A stretch of DNA of 12,194 nt from J088 sp003695505 [NCBI: Candidatus Dadabacteria bacterium] (lineage in GTDB: Bacteria; J088): NCBI GenBank assembly GCA_003695505.1, contig RFIY01000005.1:1-12194 (forward strand), written 5' to 3'. Both the position numbers and the translations under genes were made by a program. Within the stretch, counting starts at the first letter, position 1; every line of letters starts with the position of its first letter. This document shows, in pieces, positions 6,866 through 12,194 of the stretch. The notes under the pieces are model-generated. The model worked only from the letters and a program-made list of their open reading frames with translations. It had not been told where the DNA came from and did no database searches.

Positions 6866-6871
6866 TATAAT
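6866..6871 (+). promoter_or_regulatory. Candidate -10 box for the 6958-11390 operon
   Basis: A perfect TATAAT stands about 87 nt before the first plus-strand gene, with a predicted start near 6878. The -35 region (around 6842-6849, GAAAC-like) is poor. On the other strand the overlapping ATAATA reads TATTAT, a possible -10 for the divergent DUF1499 gene. Confidence 0.4.
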
Positions 6872-6957
6872 ACACAGTCAGGGCGACCGCTGTGCGATTC
6901 TGACCCGGTGCCCCTGAAACGCCCGATTCGACAACCGGTACAACGGAGCCAGGTGCC

Positions 6958-7272
6958 TTGAAAACCGTCTTTGTCTGCGACGCATTGAACTTGCGAGTGG
7001 AAGGCCTCGACAATCGTCCTTATGCGGTCAACGAGCGCATCACGCTCAAGCACCAGGGGCGCTGGCTGCCCATGATCGTCGAAGAAGTACGCGAACGCGG
7101 AGATGTTCGGCAGGTCATTCTGCGGATCAACAACTCGCCAGACTCGCTGTTCCTTCAGCGTCGTCTTCCGGCACGCGAAGCCGCAGCGTCGGTGCGGGCG
7201 CCCGTCGATGACGCCTGGATTGATCGGATGTGCGATGACATCGAGGGCAACCGCGGCCACGTCACCTGGTGA
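6958..7272 (+). CDS. Conserved-looking hypothetical protein, 104 residues
   Basis: I do not recognise this family. The product is soluble and charged, with no signal peptide or membrane segment. Residues 1-70 alternate short hydrophobic strands with charged turns (NERITLKHQGRWLPMIVEEV, then VRQVILRINN), suggesting a small beta-rich fold. The tail is acidic and helical (DDAWIDRMCDDIEGN). The start is TTG, with GGAG 9 nt upstream. The frame is closed by a stop at 6901 and no ATG or GTG lies between, so the TTG is well constrained. Its stop overlaps the next gene's GTG by 4 bp, which implies translational coupling to the SAM-hydrolysing-family protein and supports it being a real gene. It heads the plus-strand operon. 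Confidence 0.75.
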   Translation: MKTVFVCDALNLRVEGLDNRPYAVNERITLKHQGRWLPMIVEEVRERGDVRQVILRINNSPDSLFLQRRLPAREAAASVRAPVDDAWIDRMCDDIEGNRGHVTW

Positions 7273-8108
7273 TCCTTACGCTTACGACGGATTTTGGTCT
7301 GTCCGACGGTTACGTCGGGGCCGTTCGTGGTGCCATCGTTGCACACGCGAGCGGTGACATTCGGCTGCTCGACAATACGCATCAAATCCCGCCCCAGGAT
7401 GTGCTTGCCGGAGCGTGCGCCGTGCTGCAGATCGCGCGCACATTCCCCGACGATACGGTTCATCTCTGTATCGTCGATCCAGGCGTTGGCAGTACGCGTG
7501 CCGGGCTGGTCGTACGCGCCTGGGAGCAGTGGTTTGTCGCGCCTGACAGCGGTATATTGCATTTCATCCTGGACCTGCCGGATGCGCGGGTCTGGCGTCT
7601 GCACGAACCAGAAGCGACGGCGACCGAAGCCACAACATTTGCCGGAAGAGACTGGTTTGCCAGGGCGGCCGCGCGTCTGGCCACGGGTTCACCCGTCGAT
7701 GCCATCGCGGACGCATACACCATCGATGAATGCGCGCGTCTCAACATCCCGCAACCCGTATTCCACGAACATCGCTGGGTCGGCCAGGTACTTCATACCG
7801 ACAGATACGGGAACATCATCTCCACACTGCCACCTCCACCCGCGGAAGCGCGTGACACCGCGCGGGTCTTTGTCGGGGAGTATCTGTTTGGACCAATTCG
7901 TGCGGCGTACAGCGAAGTTGGGCACAATAAACCCGTCGCGACCATCGGCAGCCTCGACACGGTAGAAGCGGCGCTCAACGGCGCCGCTGCGGCGCGTCGA
8001 TTTGGCGTCCGGCGCGGCCAGACATTCGAAATACTGTTCCCCGAACCCGTCGCCCCGCCGCAGTGGCCGCCCTGGCAGAGATTGACCGGAAAATCCCGGC
8101 CTGCCTGA
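7269..8108 (+). CDS. SAM hydroxide adenosyltransferase / DUF62 family protein
   Basis: Members of this family (also called SAM hydrolase, adenosine-forming) split S-adenosylmethionine into adenosine and methionine and are related to the fluorinase and chlorinase. The 279 residues show LTLTTDFGLSDGYVGAVRG (3-21), CIVDPGVGSTR (67-77, with D70 and R77 of the catalytic triad), FAGRDWFARAAA (124-135), the substrate-site DRYGN (178-182), and the C-terminal motif GHNKPVATIGSLDTVEAALNG. Relatives normally read FHGRD; here position 125 is Ala, so the water-activating histidine is absent. The start is GTG, overlapping the preceding stop as GTGA. Activity is therefore uncertain although the fold assignment is firm. 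argS follows after 45 nt. Confidence 0.9.
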   Translation: MILTLTTDFGLSDGYVGAVRGAIVAHASGDIRLLDNTHQIPPQDVLAGACAVLQIARTFPDDTVHLCIVDPGVGSTRAGLVVRAWEQWFVAPDSGILHFILDLPDARVWRLHEPEATATEATTFAGRDWFARAAARLATGSPVDAIADAYTIDECARLNIPQPVFHEHRWVGQVLHTDRYGNIISTLPPPPAEARDTARVFVGEYLFGPIRAAYSEVGHNKPVATIGSLDTVEAALNGAAAARRFGVRRGQTFEILFPEPVAPPQWPPWQRLTGKSRPA

Positions 8109-8153
8109 CCCGCCCTGCGGCTCCGACGCCACGACCAGGACGAACGCCTCACC

Positions 8154-9818
8154 ATGATCGCAACGATACTCAACCGGCAGCTCGACCAACTGTTCCAAGA
8201 CGCAGCTTCCGAGGGTCTGCTCCCGTCGCCGTTGCCGTCGTACAAGCTGACGCGACCGGACAACCCGGAGCACGGGGACTGGGCGATCAATGTCGCACTG
8301 GTCGCGGCAAAATCGGTTGGCCGCCCCCCCCGCGATCTGGCATCGGACCTGGCCGAACGCATCAGCAACCTTGATGGCATCGCACGGGTCGATGTCGCCG
8401 GCCCCGGCTTCCTGAACCTGTTCCTGGAGCCGACGTTCGCCGGACGGGTCTTTTGCGACCATTTCCTGCCGTGGCTCGACAACGGCGCGGCGATCCAGCC
8501 TGAACGGCGACAACGCATCCATATCGAATACGTTTCAGCGAATCCGACCGGTCCACTCCACGTCGGACACGGACGCGGCGCCGCGGTCGGCGACAGCCTG
8601 GCACGGCTGCTGCGTCGCGCGGGGCATGATGTCACGCGCGAATACTACGTCAACGACGCCGGCCGACAGATGCAGATGCTGGGAAACAGCCTGTGGATCC
8701 GGTTGCGTCAACAGCATGGCGAGGATGTGGAACTGCCGGAAGATGCCTATCAGGGTGCGTATCTGATCGACATCGCGGCGCAGATGCTTGGCACGCTGGA
8801 AGATCCGGCCGCATTTTTTGCGCAACCCGAAGCTGCTCAACTCGAACAGTGCCGCGAATATGCCGAGCAGGCCATTCTCAGTGGTATCCGCGAAGATCTC
8901 GCGCTCTTTCGTGTCGAATATGACCAGTGGTTCAGCGAACGTCAGCTTCACCACTCGGGCGCCGTCGACGCCGCGATCGAACGACTGCGCGACGCGGGTG
9001 CGACGCGGGAAGAGGATGGCGCCCTCTGGTTCGATGCGGATCGGTATGGAGACGAAAAGCCACGCGTACTGGTGCGCGACAACGGGGAACCGACCTATTT
9101 CGCGGCGGATGTTGCCTACCACCTCAACAAACTCGAACGCGGCTTCGACCAGATGATCGACCTGTGGGGCGCAGACCACCATGGGTACGAGCCGCGGGTT
9201 CGCGCCGCTCTGCGCGCCTGCGGCATCGGCGACGAGCAACTGGAGGTTCACTTCATCCAGTTCGTGACGCTCGTTCGCAGCGGGGAGAAGGTGCAGATGA
9301 GTACGCGGTCCGGCAAGTTCGACACGCTCGCGGATGTCATTGCCGAGACGGGAACCGACGCGGCGCGTTTCTTTTATCTGCTCCGCCGCCCGGAGTCTCA
9401 CCTGGAATTCGACCTTGACCTTGCACGGCGCCAGGCCAATGAGAACCCGGTCTTTTATGTGCAGTATGCCCATGCCAGAGTGTGCAGCCTCGATCGAAAG
9501 GCGCAGGAAGCGGGCCTGACGCTTTCAACATTTGCGGCCGAACACCTTTCCGAGCCGGCCGATCGTGATCTGCTTCAGGTATTGCTGGAATGGCCGGACA
9601 GGCTCAGGCGAGCCGCGGATCAGAGAGCGCCGCATCAGATTGTCTTCTATTTACAGGACATTGCAGCGGCGTTTCACGGTTACTACAATAAACAGCGAAT
9701 TGTCGACGCCACACCGACAGAGGTTGCGGCGGCGCGTCTGGCCCTCGCCCGGGCGGTGCGCTCCGTAATCGCAGACGGTCTGGACCTGATTGGCGTACAC
9801 GCGCCGGAGACCATGTAA
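8154..9818 (+). CDS. argS: Arginyl-tRNA synthetase
   Basis: ArgS charges tRNA-Arg with arginine, a class I reaction that needs bound tRNA for activation. The 554-residue product shows the N-terminal Arg-tRNA synthetase domain (about 1-105, with RPDNPEHGDWAINVAL), then SANPTGPLHVGHGRGAAVGD (128-147) carrying the HIGH-type HVGH at 136-139. YYVNDAGRQ (164-172) and DLWGADHHGYEPR (337-349) follow. The KMSK-type loop is VQMSTRSGKFDTL (380-392). The DALR anticodon-binding domain ends LIGVHAPETM. Only a weak AGGA stands 13 nt upstream of the ATG. The next gene overlaps its stop by one base. Confidence 0.98.
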   Translation: MIATILNRQLDQLFQDAASEGLLPSPLPSYKLTRPDNPEHGDWAINVALVAAKSVGRPPRDLASDLAERISNLDGIARVDVAGPGFLNLFLEPTFAGRVFCDHFLPWLDNGAAIQPERRQRIHIEYVSANPTGPLHVGHGRGAAVGDSLARLLRRAGHDVTREYYVNDAGRQMQMLGNSLWIRLRQQHGEDVELPEDAYQGAYLIDIAAQMLGTLEDPAAFFAQPEAAQLEQCREYAEQAILSGIREDLALFRVEYDQWFSERQLHHSGAVDAAIERLRDAGATREEDGALWFDADRYGDEKPRVLVRDNGEPTYFAADVAYHLNKLERGFDQMIDLWGADHHGYEPRVRAALRACGIGDEQLEVHFIQFVTLVRSGEKVQMSTRSGKFDTLADVIAETGTDAARFFYLLRRPESHLEFDLDLARRQANENPVFYVQYAHARVCSLDRKAQEAGLTLSTFAAEHLSEPADRDLLQVLLEWPDRLRRAADQRAPHQIVFYLQDIAAAFHGYYNKQRIVDATPTEVAAARLALARAVRSVIADGLDLIGVHAPETM

Positions 9819-10471
9819 TGCTTCCACAACGGGGACCGCGACCTGCGCCAGCATCGACCACGGAACAGCCGCAGCGCAAGGCTTTGCTGGCCGTCACAGT
9901 CACCACCAGCATCCTTGCCGCATTCGCACTCGGTGTGCTGGTCGGTCGTCAGCAGGCGGCGCCCCCGGTCGTCGCAGAACCGGCACCGACCGCGAAACCA
10001 TCGCAGGAACCTGATGATCGTCCGGAATCGCCAACGATCGAAATGATCCGGCCAGATGGCACGCCTGCGGATCCCCGGGCGCTCGCCGAAGCCGAAGCAC
10101 CGGAGCCAGAACCTGCTGCACCTGCGGCTCAACCGCCCGCCCCCAAAGAGCCGGTCGCTGCAGCTCCCGCGCCGAAACCCGCACCTGCGGCCCCGGCCAG
10201 AAAGTCGCCCGAAGCGAGAGACACCGCGCAGGCAAGCGGAATCTACACGGTTCAAATTGCCGCATTTCGTGACCGGGAGAGCGCGCAACGCCTCTCTCTC
10301 CAGCTCGAAGCGAAGGGTTATGATGCGTATGTGCAGCGCTCGAATGTAGACGGCAAGGGCATCTGGTATCGCGTCCGGGTCGGCGCATTCGACAGCAAGG
10401 ACGATGCCCAGAAGCTCGCGCGACGCATCCAGGCGAGCGAAGGCCGCAGCGCTTACGTCACGATCCGCTGA
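9818..10471 (+). CDS. FtsN-like SPOR-domain membrane protein
   Basis: The layout is that of FtsN: a short cytoplasmic N terminus, one membrane helix (about 22-43, ALLAVTVTTSILAAFALGVLVG), a long Pro/Ala/Glu linker (about 48-140), and a C-terminal SPOR domain (143-217) with YTVQIAAFRDRESAQRL and YRVRVGAFDSKDDAQKLARR. SPOR domains bind denuded septal peptidoglycan, so a septal or envelope role is likely. Whether this is the essential FtsN or a paralogue cannot be told from sequence alone. The ATG overlaps the argS stop as TAATG. An argS-SPOR pair is familiar from pseudomonads, where hslVU follows; here a TrmB-like gene follows instead. Confidence 0.88.
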   Translation: MLPQRGPRPAPASTTEQPQRKALLAVTVTTSILAAFALGVLVGRQQAAPPVVAEPAPTAKPSQEPDDRPESPTIEMIRPDGTPADPRALAEAEAPEPEPAAPAAQPPAPKEPVAAAPAPKPAPAAPARKSPEARDTAQASGIYTVQIAAFRDRESAQRLSLQLEAKGYDAYVQRSNVDGKGIWYRVRVGAFDSKDDAQKLARRIQASEGRSAYVTIR

Positions 10472-10481
10472 GCCCCATCAC

Positions 10482-11390
10482 ATGTCCGGACTGCCACTCC
10501 GCGGCGCACGAGATCTGCCACACATCGACTTCGATGACCTGACCAGAGACGCACGCACGATCCATCTGGACCTGGGCACGGGTCTCGGACATTTTGCGGT
10601 TGAAATGGCCGTTCGGGATCCCGAGGCGTACTGGATTGCGGTCGAACACGAAGGCGCAGTCGCGCGGCGGGCGGCACGGCGCGCCCGAAACGCTGGCGTC
10701 GCCAATGTGATGGTACTCTGCGTCGACGCTCGTCAGCTCCTGTACGAATGGCTACCTGCGCAATGCCTGGACCACATCTGGATCAATTTCCCCGACCCCT
10801 GGCCCAAAGATCGTCACGCCGACCGGCGTCACACGCATCCCTGGATGTTGCAGTTACTCGCGTCAGCGCTCCACCCTGGCGGCGGCCTCCACCTCGCTAC
10901 GGACGTCGCAGAATACGCCGAAGCATTCGCGGTAGCATTGGCCGCCCTGCCGGAATGGAAGACGGGCCACGATCTGGAGCGGGCCGAGCTTGGCGTGACC
11001 ACCAAGTATGAACGCAAGTGGCTCGCGCAGGGCCGACACCCGCACTATGCCGACTGGACGCGCACGCAAGACAGCGCCGCCAGCCCGTGGCCAACTTCAA
11101 TCGAACGACAGGATGCCCCTTCGCTCGACCCCGCGACGTTACCATTAGCGACCGGAGTCCGGCGCCGCGGCGAACATTTGCTCAAACTGTTTCCTGATCG
11201 CGACGGCCGCCAACATGGGGTTCTGATCGACCGAGTACTTGGCTACGACCAGCACTGCGTGATCGATATCACGACGGGTCGCATCGATCTGGGCGGCGTC
11301 TGGACAACGTGGAAATGCGAACTATTCGTCGACGCTCAGGCGGAACGAAACCAGATCAGCGCAAACAGCGCACCAAGCGTGAGCAGATAG
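10482..11390 (+). CDS. TrmB-like class I methyltransferase with C-terminal extension
   Basis: TrmB makes m7G46 in tRNA using SAM. This 302-residue protein shows the SAM site LDLGTGLGHFAVEMA (29-43), the acidic residue in VEHE (54-57), the TrmB signature INFPDPWPKDRHADRR (101-116), LATDVAEYAE (138-147) and TTKYERKWL (173-181). It differs from ordinary TrmB at both ends. Only about 28 residues precede motif I, so the usual basic RxGR..Q segment is missing. About 105 residues of unrecognised sequence (196-302, with RRRGEHLLKLFPDRDGRQHG and DLGGVWTTWKCELF) follow the catalytic domain. ATG 10482 is 10 nt past the SPOR stop; a frame start at 10404 would lie inside the SPOR gene. It may be a divergent paralogue rather than the housekeeping enzyme. 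Confidence 0.8.
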   Translation: MSGLPLRGARDLPHIDFDDLTRDARTIHLDLGTGLGHFAVEMAVRDPEAYWIAVEHEGAVARRAARRARNAGVANVMVLCVDARQLLYEWLPAQCLDHIWINFPDPWPKDRHADRRHTHPWMLQLLASALHPGGGLHLATDVAEYAEAFAVALAALPEWKTGHDLERAELGVTTKYERKWLAQGRHPHYADWTRTQDSAASPWPTSIERQDAPSLDPATLPLATGVRRRGEHLLKLFPDRDGRQHGVLIDRVLGYDQHCVIDITTGRIDLGGVWTTWKCELFVDAQAERNQISANSAPSVSR

Positions 11391-11509
11391 GCCGTCACAT
11401 AGATCGCCACGTCCTGGCGAACGCGCTGCGCCGATGGTCGACTTTCAACCGCGGACAGCGGCCGGGGCACTTCTGCGACTGGTTGAGTATCGGACTCAGG
11501 GACGTTCAC
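11336..11509 (-). CDS. Small single-pass membrane protein, 57 residues
   Basis: I do not recognise this protein. The minus strand encodes a GTG-started frame whose first codon overlaps the stop of the cyclic-nucleotide-binding gene (GTGA). It begins VNVPESDTQPVAEVPRPLS, a Pro-rich acidic leader of about 28 residues, passes through RVRQDV, and ends in one hydrophobic helix (about 34-54, VAIYVTAYLLTLGALFALIWF) followed by RSA. The layout suggests a tail-anchored protein with a cytoplasmic N terminus. GGGGA lies about 7 nt upstream of the start. Its 3' end overlaps the 3' end of the TrmB-like gene by 55 bp on the opposite strand. Coupling to the upstream gene and the clean helix argue that it is real. 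Confidence 0.65.
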   Translation of the reverse strand: MNVPESDTQPVAEVPRPLSAVESRPSAQRVRQDVAIYVTAYLLTLGALFALIWFRSA

Positions 11510-12009
11510 TGGCTTTTCCCCAGAAAAACACGAATCGTCTCGTCGCTGCGGCTCTCGACGAGCTGCGTCAGCCGCCCCCGCAAATCTGGAAACTGCTCAA
11601 ACAGCGGGGCGACATCATCGTGATGAAACTCGAACAGCTCGGTATCGACTTCCGCCGTCACTGTCGCGGTGCGCGGCGTCCCCATCAGGACGGCAACTTC
11701 TCCGACGACCGAGCCAGGGCCGAGTACCGCAAGGCGGCGTGTCTGTCCAGCAAACGTCGCATCCACCGCGAGGCGCCCCCGTTTGATGATCGCGAACGTA
11801 TCTCCTCGTGTGCCTTCGCGGATATAGACTTCGCCCGCCGGCAACGCCTTGAGGCTTGCGGTTTGCGCAAGCGCCCGACGCGCATCGGGGTCGAGCGCCG
11901 CAAACAACGGAGAGTTGTCGAGAAATGCCTGCAGGTCGAGGATCGATTCGGGCAGTGCATTGCCTGAGGCGTCGAGAATGACTTCGAGTTCGTTGGTTTG
12001 TTCGCTCAT
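11506..12009 (-). CDS. Stand-alone cyclic-nucleotide-binding-domain protein
   Basis: The 167-residue product is essentially one CRP/PKA-R type cNMP-binding domain (about 30-145) behind a short N-terminal leader. The phosphate-binding cassette GSVVGEVAVLMGTPRTATV (99-117) keeps the Glu (E104) and Arg (R113) that hold the cyclic nucleotide phosphate and ribose in binding members. EGTRGDTFAIIKRGRLAV (65-82) is the usual beta-roll. It lacks a DNA-binding helix-turn-helix, kinase or cyclase domain, so it is not a CRP-type transcription factor. I infer a cytoplasmic sensor acting through a partner, perhaps the small membrane protein coupled to its stop codon. The ligand is unknown. Confidence 0.88.
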   Translation of the reverse strand: MSEQTNELEVILDASGNALPESILDLQAFLDNSPLFAALDPDARRALAQTASLKALPAGEVYIREGTRGDTFAIIKRGRLAVDATFAGQTRRLAVLGPGSVVGEVAVLMGTPRTATVTAEVDTELFEFHHDDVAPLFEQFPDLRGRLTQLVESRSDETIRVFLGKSQ

Positions 12010-12041
12010 GTCCGAGGCCTGTACGGGGTCGTTTGCGTTAA

Positions 12042-12070
12042 ATCATACACCACTTGCAACCGACCAACAA
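12042..12070 (-). promoter_or_regulatory. Candidate promoter for the CNBD gene
   Basis: In the 77-nt spacer the minus strand reads TTGTTG (12070-12065) and TATGAT (12047-12042) with exactly 17 nt between them. This predicts a start near 12035, about 26 nt before the CNBD ATG. It would allow expression separate from the acyl-CoA dehydrogenase gene upstream. Confidence 0.5.
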
Positions 12071-12086
12071 GGACAACAACGGCCGC

Positions 12087-12194
12087 TCAGGCGGGATATT
12101 CCTTCAGCAACTGCCGGAAGATCACGAGGCGCTGAATCTCGCTGGTGCCTTCATAGATTTCCGTAATCTTGGCGTCACGATAAAGGCGCTCGAC
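12087..12194 (-). CDS. Acyl-CoA dehydrogenase, C-terminal end (partial)
   Basis: The last 35 codons of a gene entering from the right edge read [20 protein letters not shown] followed by [10 protein letters not shown] and KEYPA. This is the C-terminal signature of the FAD-dependent acyl-CoA dehydrogenase family; [10 protein letters not shown] helps bind FAD. The enzymes oxidise acyl-CoA to the 2-enoyl-CoA in fatty-acid or branched-chain amino-acid breakdown. The substrate class cannot be read from this fragment. It precedes the CNBD gene by 77 nt on the same strand. Confidence 0.92.
   Translation of the reverse strand, partial: VERLYRDAKITEIYEGTSEIQRLVIFRQLLKEYPA

Noticed and set aside
7689-8522. 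A 277-codon minus-strand frame across the DUF62-argS junction
   Set aside because: Antisense to two clear genes and without family motifs.
8535-9473. A 312-codon minus-strand frame inside argS
   Set aside because: Shadow of argS in high-GC DNA; the argS motifs are complete on the plus strand.
10404-10481. Earlier start for the TrmB-like gene at 10404
   Set aside because: It would overlap the SPOR domain coding region by 68 bp and adds 26 Arg/Ser-rich residues with no likeness to TrmB N termini.
1-12194. CRISPR array, insertion sequence, integrase or attachment site, especially beside tRNA-Gln
   Set aside because: No spaced repeats, transposase motifs or duplicated tRNA 3' end were seen; the tRNA is followed directly by prs.

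Overview
This looks like a chromosomal core-gene window from a GC-rich (roughly 60 % by eye) gammaproteobacterium or close relative. The pointers are the tRNA-Gln / prs / rplY / pth cluster, argS followed by an FtsN-like SPOR gene, a short 4.5S-type SRP RNA, and a YajQ protein. I cannot place it to genus. I see no insertion sequence, phage gene, CRISPR array or toxin-antitoxin module.

Region 1 (1-6859, all minus strand, listed in transcription order): a DUF1499 lipoprotein, the SRP 4.5S RNA, dnaX, recR, yajQ, tRNA-Gln(TTG), prs, rplY, pth, and the N-terminal part of a membrane pyrophosphatase that runs off the left edge. Themes are replication and recombination (clamp-loader subunit, RecR), protein targeting and translation (SRP RNA, tRNA-Gln, L25, peptidyl-tRNA hydrolase), and PRPP synthesis. 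PRPP synthesis releases AMP, and membrane pyrophosphatase consumes the PPi made by biosynthetic reactions. recR overlaps dnaX by 4 bp with no ybaB/ebfC gene between them.

Region 2 (6866-11390, plus strand, divergent from region 1): an unrecognised 104-residue protein starting at TTG, a SAM hydroxide adenosyltransferase-family protein (DUF62) overlapping it by 4 bp, argS, an FtsN-like SPOR protein overlapping argS by 1 bp, and a TrmB-like methyltransferase with an unusual C-terminal extension. The tight packing suggests one operon, except perhaps for a 45-nt gap before argS.

Region 3 (11336-12194, minus strand, convergent with region 2): the last 35 residues of an acyl-CoA dehydrogenase, a stand-alone cyclic-nucleotide-binding-domain protein, and a 57-residue single-pass membrane protein. 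The small membrane protein overlaps the CNBD gene by 4 bp and overlaps the 3' end of the TrmB-like gene by 55 bp on the opposite strand.

Most of the window is ordinary housekeeping sequence. The best leads are the TrmB-like protein with its C-terminal extension, the loss of the usual active-site histidine in the DUF62 protein, the CNBD/small-membrane-protein pair, and the unknown gene coupled to DUF62. I found no convincing new defence or mobile system.
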